From: Clostridium rhizosphaerae
GTDB taxonomy: Bacteria; Bacillota; Clostridia; Clostridiales; Clostridiaceae
Direction: 5' to 3'
Assembly (NCBI RefSeq): GCF_016765585.1
Contig: NZ_JAESWC010000002.1
Coordinates: 434,001 to 498,000, forward strand
DNA: 64,000 nucleotides
Below, in pieces: positions 25,669 through 35,951 of the stretch. Within the stretch, counting starts at the first letter, position 1, and every line of letters begins with the position of its first letter. The position numbers were made by a program, and so were the translations under genes. Under the pieces are notes generated by a model. The model was not told where the DNA came from and did no database searches. It saw only the letters and a list, made by a program, of their open reading frames with translations.

Positions 25669-27496
25669 AGCACTTCCCTTCTCTAAAGTTTACATTTACT
25701 CCGCATTTCGTGCAGCCTAACCTGCAGTCAGGTGTAAGGCTTGCAGTTTTAGCTCTGTCATTTTCGCTTATCAAATAACTCTTATCTACTCCTATATCAA
25801 TAAAGTCCCAAGGAAGAACTTCCTCATAGCTTCTTTCTCTATAAGAATAAAAATCTCCACTCACACCGCACTCTTTAAGAGATTCTTCCCATATATTAAA
25901 ATCAAAATACTCTGACCATCCGTCAAACTTGGCACCTTTTTCAAAAGCCTTAACAATCACGTCACAAAGTCTTCTGTCCCCTCTTGCAAAAATTGCCTCT
26001 GTATAGCTTACTAAGGATTCATGCCAGTTATAGTTAATAGATCTGCTCTTTATTGTGCTTCTTATTGCATTTATCTTTTCCCTAACAGATTCCATAGTAT
26101 CCTGAGGAGCCCACTGGAAAGGTGTGAAAGGTTTAGGAACAAAGATTGAAGTACTTGCAGTAACTTTTAAGCCCTTATTTCTAATTTCTTTAGGAACCTT
26201 ATAATACTCCTCTACTACCTTTTCTGCCAAATTAGCTATTCCTTTAACATCGTCAATTTCTTCATAAGGAAGTCCTATCATAAAATATAGTTTTATAGTT
26301 GACCAGCCCGATTCAAAGGCACTTCTAACTGAAGTTATTAAATCTTCTTCATTAACTCCCTTATTGATCACGTCTCTCATTCTCTGTGAACCAGCTTCTG
26401 GAGCAAAAGTAAGCCCGGTTTTTCTTACCTTTTGAATTTCTTTAATCAAATCAACAGAAAAGGAATCTATTCTTAATGAAGGTAGAGTTACCCCAACATT
26501 TTTATCTTTATATTTCATAACTACAGAATTAACAAGGTTTTCAATATCTGAATAGTCACAAATACTTAGTGAAGTTAGCGATACTTCTTCGTAACCTGTG
26601 TTGACTATTAAGTCATCTACCTGCTCCATAAGCTTTGAAGTATTTTTTTCTCTAACAGGTCTGTAAATCATTCCAGCCTGGCAGAACCTGCAGCCTCTTG
26701 TACAGCCTCTAAAGGTTTCAAGCATTATTCTATCATGAACTATTTCAGTATACGGAACAATAAGCTTATCTGGATATATGTTATCATTTAAGTCAGCTAT
26801 AATCCTCTTTTTTACTTTCTTTGGAACATCATCATATAAGGGCTTAAATTCATCTATAGTCCCATCTTTCTTATAAGTTACCTCATAAAGACTTGGAACA
26901 TAAATACCCTGAATCTTTGATACTGCCCTTAAAAATTCTTTTTTACCTTTAGTTTTATATTCTTTATATAAATCTAAAATTTCATTTATAATCTCTTCGC
27001 CTTCGCCTATTACAAAAATATCCGCTATATCATAAAGAGGCTCTGGATTGTAAGCGCAAGGTCCACCACACATAACAACTGGGTGATTTTCATTTCTTTG
27101 TGAAGCCCTTACAGGTATTCCTGCCATATCTAACATGTTTAATATATTTGTATAGCTCATTTCGTACTGCAGCGTAAAACCTAAAAAGTCAAAATCACTT
27201 AAGGAATCTTTGCTTTCTAGCGCATATAAAGGAATATTGCTTTCTCTCATAAGCTTTTCCATGTCAGGCCATGGAGCAAAAGCTCTTTCACAAAAGGTAT
27301 CCTTTCTTTCATTTAAAACATAATAAAGTATTTTTGTTCCTAAATGAGACATTCCTACCTCATAAACATCAGGAAAGCAAAAAGCATATCTTATGTCCAC
27401 AGCATTCTTATCTTTATTATAAGAATTGAATTCGCCGCCTATATATCTGGCAGGCTTTTCAACTCTATATAAAATATCATCTGTAATTCTATTCAT
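25637..27496 (-). CDS. TIGR03960 family B12-binding-type radical SAM protein
   Basis: Radical SAM enzyme of unknown reaction. Start set at MNRITDDILYRVEKPARYIG with AAAGGAG upstream; a longer frame to 27553 lacks support. N-terminal cobalamin-binding-like domain (MSHLGTKILYYVLN, GEGEEII), then the 4Fe-4S motif in FRGCTRGCRFCQAGM (CxxxCxxC), and a C-terminal CxxC pair (GCTKCG). 619 residues. Partner gene DUF2344 overlaps its 3' end. Confidence 0.9.
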   Translation of the reverse strand: MNRITDDILYRVEKPARYIGGEFNSYNKDKNAVDIRYAFCFPDVYEVGMSHLGTKILYYVLNERKDTFCERAFAPWPDMEKLMRESNIPLYALESKDSLSDFDFLGFTLQYEMSYTNILNMLDMAGIPVRASQRNENHPVVMCGGPCAYNPEPLYDIADIFVIGEGEEIINEILDLYKEYKTKGKKEFLRAVSKIQGIYVPSLYEVTYKKDGTIDEFKPLYDDVPKKVKKRIIADLNDNIYPDKLIVPYTEIVHDRIMLETFRGCTRGCRFCQAGMIYRPVREKNTSKLMEQVDDLIVNTGYEEVSLTSLSICDYSDIENLVNSVVMKYKDKNVGVTLPSLRIDSFSVDLIKEIQKVRKTGLTFAPEAGSQRMRDVINKGVNEEDLITSVRSAFESGWSTIKLYFMIGLPYEEIDDVKGIANLAEKVVEEYYKVPKEIRNKGLKVTASTSIFVPKPFTPFQWAPQDTMESVREKINAIRSTIKSRSINYNWHESLVSYTEAIFARGDRRLCDVIVKAFEKGAKFDGWSEYFDFNIWEESLKECGVSGDFYSYRERSYEEVLPWDFIDIGVDKSYLISENDRAKTASLTPDCRLGCTKCGVNVNFREGKCFAGAISNKVQ

Positions 27497-27673
27497 ATTT
27501 TTCTCCTTTCGCTTAAAACACTGAGTAACCTTTCTGTTTGTTTTCACAAGCATGTTACTGACTAAAGTCCTTTAGAAGCTTAACATCCTCATTTGTATTT
27601 TAAAATACCATAAGGTCTTTGCTTAGACAATATATTTTATCATAACTTGAGCCACTTTAACAATGTTTAAGTT

Positions 27674-28519
27674 TTACTCCCTAGTATTTATAAATTCTTC
27701 TATGGTTAAATTTCCAAATACCTTCAGTCCTTCAATTAACTCGTCTTCATAAATTATATCCATAAACTTCATTTCATCATCAAGAACAGTAAAAATATTA
27801 AATTTATTTTTATCAATTATGCTTAATGCTGTTATTAAATCACATTTATAATGAATAGACAGATTCTTATTCTCCATATATCTATTTTTAAGAAATTTAT
27901 ATCTTTTTTTTACTATATCACCCATGATAATATAAACTATCCTTTCCTTCTCTTTATACGATGAATAAATTATTAAAACTGCAATGACTGCAATATTAAC
28001 ATTGTTTATCTTTAAAAGTAGCAGTAAAAAATAAATAAATAAAAATCCTGCTCCTTGAATAATGCTGAACTTAATTGTAAGTTCATTTGCCTTTCTATAT
28101 ATTGTCCTGTAACACATAAAGCTTCTTAGGACCCTACCTCCATCTAATGGAAATGCAGGTATAAGGTTGAATAAGCCAACAGTTATATTTCCTTTATAAA
28201 GCAAGTATAAAATTTCGCTAGGGAAACTCTTATTTATATAATAAAAAATTACTGCCGCTGCTATATTGAAAATAGGAGCGGACAATGAAATTATCATGTC
28301 TTGTTTTGCTGTAGCATCCTCCAGTTCATTTAAAGATAATCTTGCTCCAATAGGCAAAATCTCCATATCAAATCCAGAAAAGCCTAAAAAAACTGCTGTT
28401 AAATAATGAATTGCTTCATGAAAAAACACAATTAAAAAGGCCAGAATAATTTGACCTTTAAAACCAAGAAATAGTAATAAAATTATATAAGGGAAAAAAA
28501 ATTTGTTTACTTTTATCAA
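27674..28519 (-). CDS. SpoIVFB-like site-2 (M50) membrane metalloprotease
   Basis: Intramembrane zinc protease; B. subtilis SpoIVFB activates pro-sigma-K in the mother cell. HExxH zinc motif in FFHEAIHYLTAVFLG, second motif NLIPAFPLDGGRVL with the third ligand, six or so membrane segments and a C-terminal CBS-like tail. Start is TTG (28519) with GGAGG six bases upstream. Adjacent to the SpoIVFA-like gene, matching the spoIVF operon, which supports the sporulation role over another M50 protease. Confidence 0.85.
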   Translation of the reverse strand: MIKVNKFFFPYIILLLFLGFKGQIILAFLIVFFHEAIHYLTAVFLGFSGFDMEILPIGARLSLNELEDATAKQDMIISLSAPIFNIAAAVIFYYINKSFPSEILYLLYKGNITVGLFNLIPAFPLDGGRVLRSFMCYRTIYRKANELTIKFSIIQGAGFLFIYFLLLLLKINNVNIAVIAVLIIYSSYKEKERIVYIIMGDIVKKRYKFLKNRYMENKNLSIHYKCDLITALSIIDKNKFNIFTVLDDEMKFMDIIYEDELIEGLKVFGNLTIEEFINTRE

Positions 28520-28551
28520 GTAATGCCTCCAAAAAATTGTTGTTAGCCAAA

Positions 28552-29304
28552 TTACCTTCCTATAAAACTTATATAGTCTTCTGGATTTTTATTCTCTCCC
28601 ATATAGAGCACCTCAAAGTGAAGATGTGGTGTTCCTGATTTTGGAACGTCGCCCGTCTTTGCTATAACTTGTCCTTTCTGAATTACATCATCTTTTTTAA
28701 TAAACACCTCGCTTAAGCTGCTGTATTTTGTTTCGATTCCCTTACCATGATCAATAACAATATATTTACCTAATTGCTCATTCTCTCCTAAATCCTTTAT
28801 TTTTCCTTCGCTTGGGCTTATGACTTCAGTGCCGTTCTTCGCCCCTATATCAATTCCGCTATTACTTTTATTACTGAAGCTTGAAATAATATTGCCTTCC
28901 ACAGGTATTTGAAATTCGTTTTTCAATCTATCTTTGAGCGGCTTTATTCCTGTCAGTTTTGTTTTAACATTTTCTAGAAAGTCTGTAGAACTATCCTCAA
29001 GCTTCTTTAAGTCTAAAGTCTTTATATTATTTATCATTGTATTATAATCGTAATTTTTATTTACTACGGTTTTTGAGTAATTGTATATCAATGTTGTTTG
29101 GGGTGTTACAACTAGTTTGCATATAATAATAAATATAAATAGTATAAAAACACCTATCAAATCCCTAAATAGTCTTTTAAGAAAATAATTGCCGTATGTA
29201 TTAAGCTCGCCTCTTCCTCCATTTGCATAGTTATATCCTCTATAGCTTTTTTTCTTTACTAAACTGCTATAGTAGTTTTCATACTGTGAATTATAGTTTC
29301 CCAT
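28552..29304 (-). CDS. SpoIVFA-like M23-domain protein
   Basis: In B. subtilis SpoIVFA holds SpoIVFB inactive in the outer forespore membrane and has a LytM/M23-like domain. Here a membrane helix lies near residues 45-70 and the M23-like domain occupies the C-terminal 110 residues, with the HLHFE motif intact but the first zinc-ligand His replaced (NSGID where active enzymes have HxGxD). So it is probably a regulator, not a peptidase. Start set at 29304 behind GGAGGGG. 250 residues. Confidence 0.8.
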   Translation of the reverse strand: MGNYNSQYENYYSSLVKKKSYRGYNYANGGRGELNTYGNYFLKRLFRDLIGVFILFIFIIICKLVVTPQTTLIYNYSKTVVNKNYDYNTMINNIKTLDLKKLEDSSTDFLENVKTKLTGIKPLKDRLKNEFQIPVEGNIISSFSNKSNSGIDIGAKNGTEVISPSEGKIKDLGENEQLGKYIVIDHGKGIETKYSSLSEVFIKKDDVIQKGQVIAKTGDVPKSGTPHLHFEVLYMGENKNPEDYISFIGR

Positions 29305-29519
29305 TTTGCCCCTCCTGTATTTATATTTTTTATCTTCAAGCACAAACTGTGATTATATATAATGTAATTAAGTTCTTACATAAATGCCGCTATAAAATAT
29401 CCAATCTTTAAGTGCTTTTCGGACAGCATTAATGCATCAGAGCTTTTGCACTATATATAATTATTATTTTTTCTACTTATATATATTTTTACAGAAGGAC
29501 ATATATTCCAAAAATAAAA

Positions 29520-29538
29520 AAGCTGCACTAGGCAGCTT
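29520..29538 (-). terminator. Terminator after mgsA
   Basis: AAGCTGC/GCAGCTT stem with a five-base loop and a TTTTTATTTTT tail on the minus strand. Confidence 0.85.
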
Positions 29539-29548
29539 GTTATTATAG

Positions 29549-29923
29549 CTAATTATTACGGTTTTTTAAAGCTTTTATAAAGACTTCCGCAGAACCTATG
29601 TTAGTAGCAAGCGGTACATGATGAACATCACAAATTCTAAGAAGTGCACTTACATCAGGTTCATGAGGCTGAGCAGTAAGAGGGTCTCTTAAGAATATAA
29701 CAAAATCTATTTCTCCCTCAGCTAGTTTAGCACCTATTTGCTGATCCCCTCCTAGAGGACCTGATAAAAACCTATGAACCTTCAGTCCTACTATTTCGCA
29801 TATTAATCTTCCTGTTGTACCTGTTGCATATAACTCATGTTCCTTAAAAATGTCTCTGTATCTGGTTACAAATTCAACAATATCATCTTTTTTCTTGTCA
29901 TGAGCAATCAATGCAATTTTCAT
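29549..29923 (-). CDS. mgsA: Methylglyoxal synthase
   Basis: Converts dihydroxyacetone phosphate to methylglyoxal plus phosphate, an overflow bypass of lower glycolysis. [18 protein letters not shown] start, the phosphate-binding [25 protein letters not shown] and the catalytic Asp in [14 protein letters not shown]. Start set at ATG 29923 with GGGGG eight bases upstream. 124 residues. Follows rodA. Confidence 0.96.
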   Translation of the reverse strand: MKIALIAHDKKKDDIVEFVTRYRDIFKEHELYATGTTGRLICEIVGLKVHRFLSGPLGGDQQIGAKLAEGEIDFVIFLRDPLTAQPHEPDVSALLRICDVHHVPLATNIGSAEVFIKALKNRNN

Positions 29924-29958
29924 AGTCAATTCCCCCTTGTATTAATGTAATTCATAAG

Positions 29959-31074
29959 TTAAAAATTGATTTTTTTCTTTCTCATACCAACATTTAATAC
30001 TAACCCTAAGGAAATAAAGTATGTGAGTATTGAACTTCCACCGTAACTCATTAGAGGCAGTGTTATTCCTGTAATAGGCATAATTCCTATAGTCATTCCT
30101 ATATTTTGAAGTATAGAAAACATAAAGGTAGATATTATACCTACACAAAGTATTGACCCAAATATATCTTTGGACACATGAGCTATTTTAATGAGCCTAT
30201 ATATTAATATTCCATAGAGTATCAATAAGAAAGCTGCTCCTATAAGTCCCCATTCTTCACCAACTACAGCAAAAATAAAATCATTAAAAGCTTCAGGTAT
30301 AAATCCGCCTGATACCTGAGTCCCTTTTAAGAAGCCCTTGCCAAACAGTCCTCCAGAGCCTATTCCTATAAGAGAAGATATGAGCTGAAGGCCTGTACCA
30401 AGCTCATCTGCTTCAGGACTTAAAAAAGAGGTAAGCCTTGTCTTCCAATATCCCTGCATAACTGGAGTATTCCATAGTACAGCTATAGCAGCAGCTACTG
30501 CGCCAAATCCCCAGGCGATAACCTTAGAATTAAGTCCTGCTATATAAAATATACCTAAAACTATGAAAAAACACACCATTGTCATACCCATATCAGGCTG
30601 TATTACAATCAATGCCATAGGAACCAAAGCATAAAAGCATAATACAAGAAAGTTTTTTATGTTGTTTATATTTCCTTCCATATCTTCAAGCTTTTTTGCA
30701 AGAATGATGATCATTCCTATTTTAGCAAACTCAGAGGGCTGAATTCCTCTGCTACCAAGAGAAATCCAAGATCTCGCTCCATTTGTAACCTTTCCCAGGG
30801 TATCATTTATTAAAAGAAATATTATGGAGGCCCAGTATATAAGAGTTGCGTAGTTCATTATCAAAGAGTAATCAAACAATATTATGGCATACATAATCCC
30901 AAGACCAATAATAAGCCATACTATTTGCAGCTTAAAATAATAAAATCCAAATTTATTATGGGTAGCACTAAAAATATTTATTGCTCCAAATAAGACTATT
31001 ATTATAGCTACTATTATTACACCGAAATCTAACTCCTTTAAGAGCTTACCATTTATCTTTAGCTTATCTAACAT
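29959..31074 (-). CDS. rodA: RodA-type SEDS peptidoglycan polymerase
   Basis: Ten-helix membrane glycosyltransferase working with PBP2 and the MreB system in wall elongation. Motifs include GSRGIQPSEFAKIGMIIILA and the C-terminal GMTIGIMPITGITLPLMSYGGSS. 371 residues, the usual length. Its position after minE and near two PBP2 genes supports RodA rather than FtsW. Confidence 0.93.
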   Translation of the reverse strand: MLDKLKINGKLLKELDFGVIIVAIIIVLFGAINIFSATHNKFGFYYFKLQIVWLIIGLGIMYAIILFDYSLIMNYATLIYWASIIFLLINDTLGKVTNGARSWISLGSRGIQPSEFAKIGMIIILAKKLEDMEGNINNIKNFLVLCFYALVPMALIVIQPDMGMTMVCFFIVLGIFYIAGLNSKVIAWGFGAVAAAIAVLWNTPVMQGYWKTRLTSFLSPEADELGTGLQLISSLIGIGSGGLFGKGFLKGTQVSGGFIPEAFNDFIFAVVGEEWGLIGAAFLLILYGILIYRLIKIAHVSKDIFGSILCVGIISTFMFSILQNIGMTIGIMPITGITLPLMSYGGSSILTYFISLGLVLNVGMRKKKINF

Positions 31075-31123
31075 TTATATCCCTCCAGTAACAATTACAT
31101 TATAACAGCAGCCACAAAAAAAA

Positions 31124-31153
31124 GCTATGTATAACTTTTGAATTATACACAGC
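31124..31153 (-). terminator. Terminator after minE
   Basis: GCTGTGTATAA/TTATACATAGC stem followed by eight T residues on the minus strand. Confidence 0.85.
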
Positions 31154-31160
31154 ATATAGT

Positions 31161-31430
31161 TTAGATCTTCTTTTTCATATTCTTTATTGGAATACTAGCA
31201 ACCAAGGCTGGTGAAGATCCTTCACCTTCTTCAGTTCTTGTTAATTTAACCTCTATATCTTTATTATCAAAATCAGCATAATTAGATAATACCTTTAATA
31301 TTTCTCCCTTGATTATTTCTAAAAATTCTGGTGAAACATCGGCTCTATCATGTATCAATATAAGCTGAAGCCTATCCTTCGCTACTTCCTTAGGAGATGG
31401 CTTTGATGAAAAAAATTTAAATAAATCCAT
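31161..31430 (-). CDS. minE: Cell division topological specificity factor MinE
   Basis: Drives pole-to-pole oscillation of MinD. 89 residues: membrane-targeting N-terminus (MDLFKFFSSKPSPKEVAKDR), the MinD-contact helix with RLQLILIHDRADVSPEFLE, and the topological domain. 13 bases after minD. Spore formers of the Bacillus type lack MinE and use DivIVA, so this marks the clostridial type. Confidence 0.95.
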   Translation of the reverse strand: MDLFKFFSSKPSPKEVAKDRLQLILIHDRADVSPEFLEIIKGEILKVLSNYADFDNKDIEVKLTRTEEGEGSSPALVASIPIKNMKKKI

Positions 31431-31443
31431 TTAAGCTCCCCCC

Positions 31444-32244
31444 CTATCTTGATTTAAAGAATAACTTCTTTAGAGAAGACAAGAAACCACCCTCTTCAAT
31501 ATCAAGTGATAACAGCGGAACTTCTTCTCCAGTAATTCTTCTTGCTATATTTTTAAACGCTTGTCCAGATAAAGCCTTTTCATCTAATACTATTGGTTCA
31601 CCTTTGTTAGTAGATACAGTAACATTTTTATCATCTGGAACAACCCCTAAGAGCTTTACTGCCAAACATTCCAGTATATCATTTATATCAAGCATGTCTC
31701 CTTTTTTAGTCATCTCATAATTTATTCTGTTAATTACCAGCTCTTGTCTCTCTAAGCCTTTTGAGTCAAGTTTTCCAATTACTCTATCTGCATCTCTGAC
31801 AGAAGTTAGTTCCGGGTTTACTACAACAACTGCTCTATCAGCCCCTATAACAGCATTTTCAAATCCTTGTTCTATTCCGGCAGGACAGTCAATAATTACA
31901 TAATCAAATTCATCTTTTAATTGATCAATAAGCTGAAGCATTTTTTTAGGCTCAATATCATTCTTGTCTCTGGTTTGTGCTGTAGGAAGTAAAAATAAAT
32001 TATTAAATCTTTTATCTTTAATCAATGCAGATTTTAGTCTGCATCTGTCTTCAATAACATCCACCAAAGTATTTACTATCCTGTTTTCAAGTCCCATTAA
32101 AACATCTAAATTTCTAAGACCTGTATCTCCATCGACAACAACAACCTTCTTTCCCATAGCAGCTAGTGCTGTACCAATATTTGCTGTAGTCGTAGTTTTT
32201 CCAACTCCACCTTTACCTGAAGTTACTACAATAGCTTCTCCCAT
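31444..32244 (-). CDS. minD: Septum site-determining ATPase MinD
   Basis: Deviant Walker A motif GKGGVGKTTTTANIG at the N-terminus, DGDTGLRNLDVLMGLE, and an amphipathic C-terminal membrane-targeting helix (FLSSLKKLFFKS). 266 residues. Between minC and minE. Recruits MinC and MinE to the membrane. Confidence 0.97.
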   Translation of the reverse strand: MGEAIVVTSGKGGVGKTTTTANIGTALAAMGKKVVVVDGDTGLRNLDVLMGLENRIVNTLVDVIEDRCRLKSALIKDKRFNNLFLLPTAQTRDKNDIEPKKMLQLIDQLKDEFDYVIIDCPAGIEQGFENAVIGADRAVVVVNPELTSVRDADRVIGKLDSKGLERQELVINRINYEMTKKGDMLDINDILECLAVKLLGVVPDDKNVTVSTNKGEPIVLDEKALSGQAFKNIARRITGEEVPLLSLDIEEGGFLSSLKKLFFKSR

Positions 32245-32298
32245 TTAATTTTCCTCCCATAACTTTATATTTGTGTTTTTAATTCTTCAAACTATATC

Positions 32299-32931
32299 TT
32301 AAATGAACTTATTAAATAAATATGGTTCAACAATTATGCTGTTATCCTTTACTTTCGCAACCTCTGGATATTGAGGTTTCATTCCATCTTCAGGTGACCT
32401 TGTCATTATATCTGCAATTTGAAGTATCTCAGGCTGCAGACTAAATGCTGCAATTATAGCTTTTTCATTACCGCCAACGCCTGCATAAGCATGTCCTTTT
32501 AAGGCTCCGAGAACAACTATATTTCCACCTGCATAAACTTCCGAACCTGGATTAACATCCCCTATAATAACAATATTTCCCGAATAATTTATGCATTGAC
32601 CACTTCTTACAGTTTTTCTAAGAAACTTTGTGCGGCCTTCATAGATACCTGAAAACACCTTGCTGGGTTTTTCTTCCCTATCTTCAAAAATACAATCTTT
32701 AATCATAAATTCGTCAAAAAGAACGTCTCTAAGTTTAGCTAGTTCTCTTTCACTTAAATTTTTCAGCTCCATAGTTATCTTTAGAGTACAGCCCTTATAA
32801 AATTTCTTACCTCTAGACAGCTTCTCTATTAGGCTATCAAGCATTTCATCAAAGTCTTTAAATTTATTCATATTTATAATTGCATATAAGCCGTCTTTAT
32901 TGCCTTTAATAATTATTTTGTCGTCTACCAT
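32299..32931 (-). CDS. minC: Septum site-determining protein MinC
   Basis: Inhibitor of FtsZ ring assembly. Start set at [20 protein letters not shown] behind TGGAGG; a longer frame to 32976 is unsupported. N-terminal FtsZ-binding domain, then the beta-helical C-terminal domain with [21 protein letters not shown] and [16 protein letters not shown]. 210 residues. Confidence 0.95.
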   Translation of the reverse strand: MVDDKIIIKGNKDGLYAIINMNKFKDFDEMLDSLIEKLSRGKKFYKGCTLKITMELKNLSERELAKLRDVLFDEFMIKDCIFEDREEKPSKVFSGIYEGRTKFLRKTVRSGQCINYSGNIVIIGDVNPGSEVYAGGNIVVLGALKGHAYAGVGGNEKAIIAAFSLQPEILQIADIMTRSPEDGMKPQYPEVAKVKDNSIIVEPYLFNKFI

Positions 32932-33023
32932 AACAAACCTCCAAAGTATAAGAGCATACAGTGTATTATTCAACAAATATTGTTAAAATCCTTCTTTAAT
33001 TTGAAAATAACTATTCAAAAAAT

Positions 33024-33052
33024 AAAATTAGACGGGTAATCCGTCTAATTTT
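33024..33052 (-). terminator. Terminator of PBP2 copy 1
   Basis: AAAATTAGACGG/CCGTCTAATTTT 12-bp stem with a five-base loop; overlaps the stop codon; T-rich tail on the minus strand. Confidence 0.85.
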
Positions 33053-35951
33053 ATTGACCAGCTTTTTTTGCTATAACAACATTTATTGGAGTATAGCCCT
33101 TAGCATCCAGTTCTGTTTTAAAGTAAGCTTCATACATAGCTCTAGCTACTGGAGCAATATTGCCACCGTGACCACCATCAAATATCATTACTGCAACAGC
33201 AATCCTTGGATTATTATATGGTGCAAAACCTATATAGACAGCATATGAAGTTCTACCAAGTTCATCCTGAGTTTTTTCATTAAACGTAGCAGATCCAGTT
33301 TTTCCTGCTGTCGGTATAGGGAATCCACTAAATGCAAATCTTGCGGTACCATCTTCCCCAGTGTTAACAGCCTGCATGCCCGCCTTTACTGCTTCAACCG
33401 TTGAAGGCTTGATTCCTGTGTTTTCTGCAACTTCAGGCTTAGTCTGCTGAATTACTTTTCCGTCAGCATCTAATATCTTATCCACAAGATGTATCTTATA
33501 TCTAGTTCCTCCATTCGCAATTGTTGAAACATAATTTGCTAGTTGAAGCGGAGTAAAGTTATTCATTCCTTGACCTATAGCAGCGTAGTACATATTAAAT
33601 GGAAGTGTACTCTGAGTATAGCCATCGTAGATAGTAATCATTAACATTTCATTCGCAATGGCTGATATTTCATCTTTTGATATATTCTTTCCCTTATACT
33701 GAGGATCTGCAGCTATTAACTTATTTATGCTGTCTACATAACCCTTAACTACATAACTATCTCTTTTTCCAGGACTAGCTTTTAACTCATCACTGTCAAA
33801 ACCGCCTGTTTTTACAAATCCCATAATTAAATTTTTAAAGTCAGTCTTAATGTCTTTTACCTTTTGGGTATCTCCATCATTATCATATAAATCAATAGGA
33901 GTAAAGTTAGCAACTCTATAGCTTCCCTTACCTGATTTGAGAACCTCTCTTACCTGGTAATAAGTGTTTATTGCAAAAACATTTTTATTACTTACACTGT
34001 TAAATACCTGACCGAAGTTTTCTCCTATTTCAATACCTGTAGAATATTTTGCATTAGCTGATGGTTTTTCTCCTAGTCCTAGTTTCCACGCATATTGTGC
34101 AAGTACATCGTAATCCTTATAGTCAGATAATTGAAGAAGTTTATCACCTACGGTCATAAAGTAGGGATTGCTTGAAACCGCTAAAGCTTTTGTTAGATCA
34201 ACGTAATTATACCCGCCAACATCAAAATGAATATCCTTTCCATCTGCACCTTTAAAATGACCATTGTCTGTTATACCAAATCCTCTTGTGATAGCTCCTG
34301 ATTCAAGACCCGCAACCGCAGTAGCGGGTTTAAATGTAGAACCAGGAGGAACTAAAGAATAGGTTGCATAGTTATATAACGGCTTAGGAACAAAATCGAA
34401 AGCATCATACCTTTTCTGAGTTTTAGGATTTACAGGAAAAAGTTTTTCTATTAAACTGCTTGGCAAATTTCTTGATTTGCCATAGGCAACGTAATCAGGA
34501 TCAAAATATTTTTTAAATATATCAGTTGAAAGACCGCTTGGATTTGAAAAATCATTAGGGTCAAACCCTGGTCTTGATGCAAGAGCAAGCACAGCCCCCG
34601 TATTTACATCTATAGCTACAGCAGCTCCTCTTGTTGCGTTTGCAGTATTTACGTCTTTAACTCTTCCCTGTTTTTGGAGTTCCAACATTGTCTTATCTAA
34701 AGCTGTTTCTGCAGCATACTGTACATTTCTATCTATGGTAAGTTGTATAGATTGTCCCGGATAAGGCTCCCTTCTTCCAAGTTCTTCAATAACTCTTCCA
34801 TTTCTATTAAGCTTAACTACACTTCCACCCTTGGAACCTTTAAGTTTGTCTTCGAAAGCACCTTCTATACCTTGAACACCTATATAGTCTGTATTAACAT
34901 CATAGCCTTTTTCTTCATATTTACTATCTGAGCCAATCTTCGATATATATCCAAGAACAGCTGATCCAATCTGACCATAAGGATATGTTCTCATAGGCTG
35001 CAGTGATATGTCTACTCCAGGAAAATCATTAAGTTTTTGATATATAATATCTGCTGTTTCTTTACTTATATTGCTTGCTATTACAACAGGCTTATATCCT
35101 GTAAAGCTCTGCTTCTTTAAAGCATCTTTTACGACAATATATCTCCTTTCAAGTTCTACCTGCTTTTCAGGTGAAAGCTTGTTTTTCTCAATATTGAATT
35201 TTTCAATAAGCTGCTTTAGCAAATCATCTTTTATTTGCTTTTTTGAAGCTTTAATATACTGATTAAGCAATACTTTTATACTATCATCCACTGTTATTTT
35301 ATATCTTTCCTGAAGTCTTGTTATTGTATCCTCAGGTGATTTTTTATATTGATTTATAATACTTTCAAAAATTTTCTCTGGAGATACCATATATAAATCA
35401 ACCAAATAATTAAAGGTTTCTTCTGGAGTAATTTCTAAAAGCTTATTATTTATTTCATCTTCCTGATCATCAGTAAGCTTGTCTTTCACCTTTGGAAAAA
35501 CCTTCTTCCTAACCTTTTCATTAAGTCCCTTATCTCTTTTAAATCTAATTTCAAGAGCTTTTTTAGTATCTTCATCAGAGGCAGTAAACTGAAAACTATA
35601 TGGATTTACTTTAAGCTGAAAATCATCTTTTTGGACAGCCTTATTTCCGTCTAATATTTTAAAAAGTCCATCCATTGTATCAAAAAAACTGTTAAGACTA
35701 TCCTCTGTTTCTGCAAAAGTAACATTATAGCTTTGTTTATTTGTTGCTAAAACTTCACCGGTATTATCTAGTATTTGGCCTCTTGGCGCATTTTCTGCAA
35801 TTTCAGTTACAGCTTTTGTATTAGCTTTATCTTTATACTCATCTGCTTTTACAATTTGAAGTATTGTAAGTCTAGATAGAAGCGCCGCAAAAATTAATAT
35901 CATAATTATTAGCAAGGATATGTATCTGTTAAATATTTTTTTCTTCTTCAT
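33051..35951 (-). CDS. mrdA: Penicillin-binding protein 2 (class B), copy 1
   Basis: Elongation transpeptidase partner of RodA. One N-terminal membrane helix, a dimerisation/pedestal domain, then the transpeptidase: SxxK in PPGSTFKPATAV (Ser about residue 536), SSNPYFMTVG and KTG in AGKTGSATF (about 884). At 966 residues it is much larger than the 600-700 typical of PBP2. Part of the extra length is an insert near residues 174-250 made of 15-residue degenerate repeats (SPEKIFESIINQYKK, SPEDTITRLQERYKI). Sequence between the SxxK and KTG motifs differs most from copy 2. A GGAG site precedes the ATG. Confidence 0.93.
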   Translation of the reverse strand: MKKKKIFNRYISLLIIMILIFAALLSRLTILQIVKADEYKDKANTKAVTEIAENAPRGQILDNTGEVLATNKQSYNVTFAETEDSLNSFFDTMDGLFKILDGNKAVQKDDFQLKVNPYSFQFTASDEDTKKALEIRFKRDKGLNEKVRKKVFPKVKDKLTDDQEDEINNKLLEITPEETFNYLVDLYMVSPEKIFESIINQYKKSPEDTITRLQERYKITVDDSIKVLLNQYIKASKKQIKDDLLKQLIEKFNIEKNKLSPEKQVELERRYIVVKDALKKQSFTGYKPVVIASNISKETADIIYQKLNDFPGVDISLQPMRTYPYGQIGSAVLGYISKIGSDSKYEEKGYDVNTDYIGVQGIEGAFEDKLKGSKGGSVVKLNRNGRVIEELGRREPYPGQSIQLTIDRNVQYAAETALDKTMLELQKQGRVKDVNTANATRGAAVAIDVNTGAVLALASRPGFDPNDFSNPSGLSTDIFKKYFDPDYVAYGKSRNLPSSLIEKLFPVNPKTQKRYDAFDFVPKPLYNYATYSLVPPGSTFKPATAVAGLESGAITRGFGITDNGHFKGADGKDIHFDVGGYNYVDLTKALAVSSNPYFMTVGDKLLQLSDYKDYDVLAQYAWKLGLGEKPSANAKYSTGIEIGENFGQVFNSVSNKNVFAINTYYQVREVLKSGKGSYRVANFTPIDLYDNDGDTQKVKDIKTDFKNLIMGFVKTGGFDSDELKASPGKRDSYVVKGYVDSINKLIAADPQYKGKNISKDEISAIANEMLMITIYDGYTQSTLPFNMYYAAIGQGMNNFTPLQLANYVSTIANGGTRYKIHLVDKILDADGKVIQQTKPEVAENTGIKPSTVEAVKAGMQAVNTGEDGTARFAFSGFPIPTAGKTGSATFNEKTQDELGRTSYAVYIGFAPYNNPRIAVAVMIFDGGHGGNIAPVARAMYEAYFKTELDAKGYTPINVVIAKKAGQ

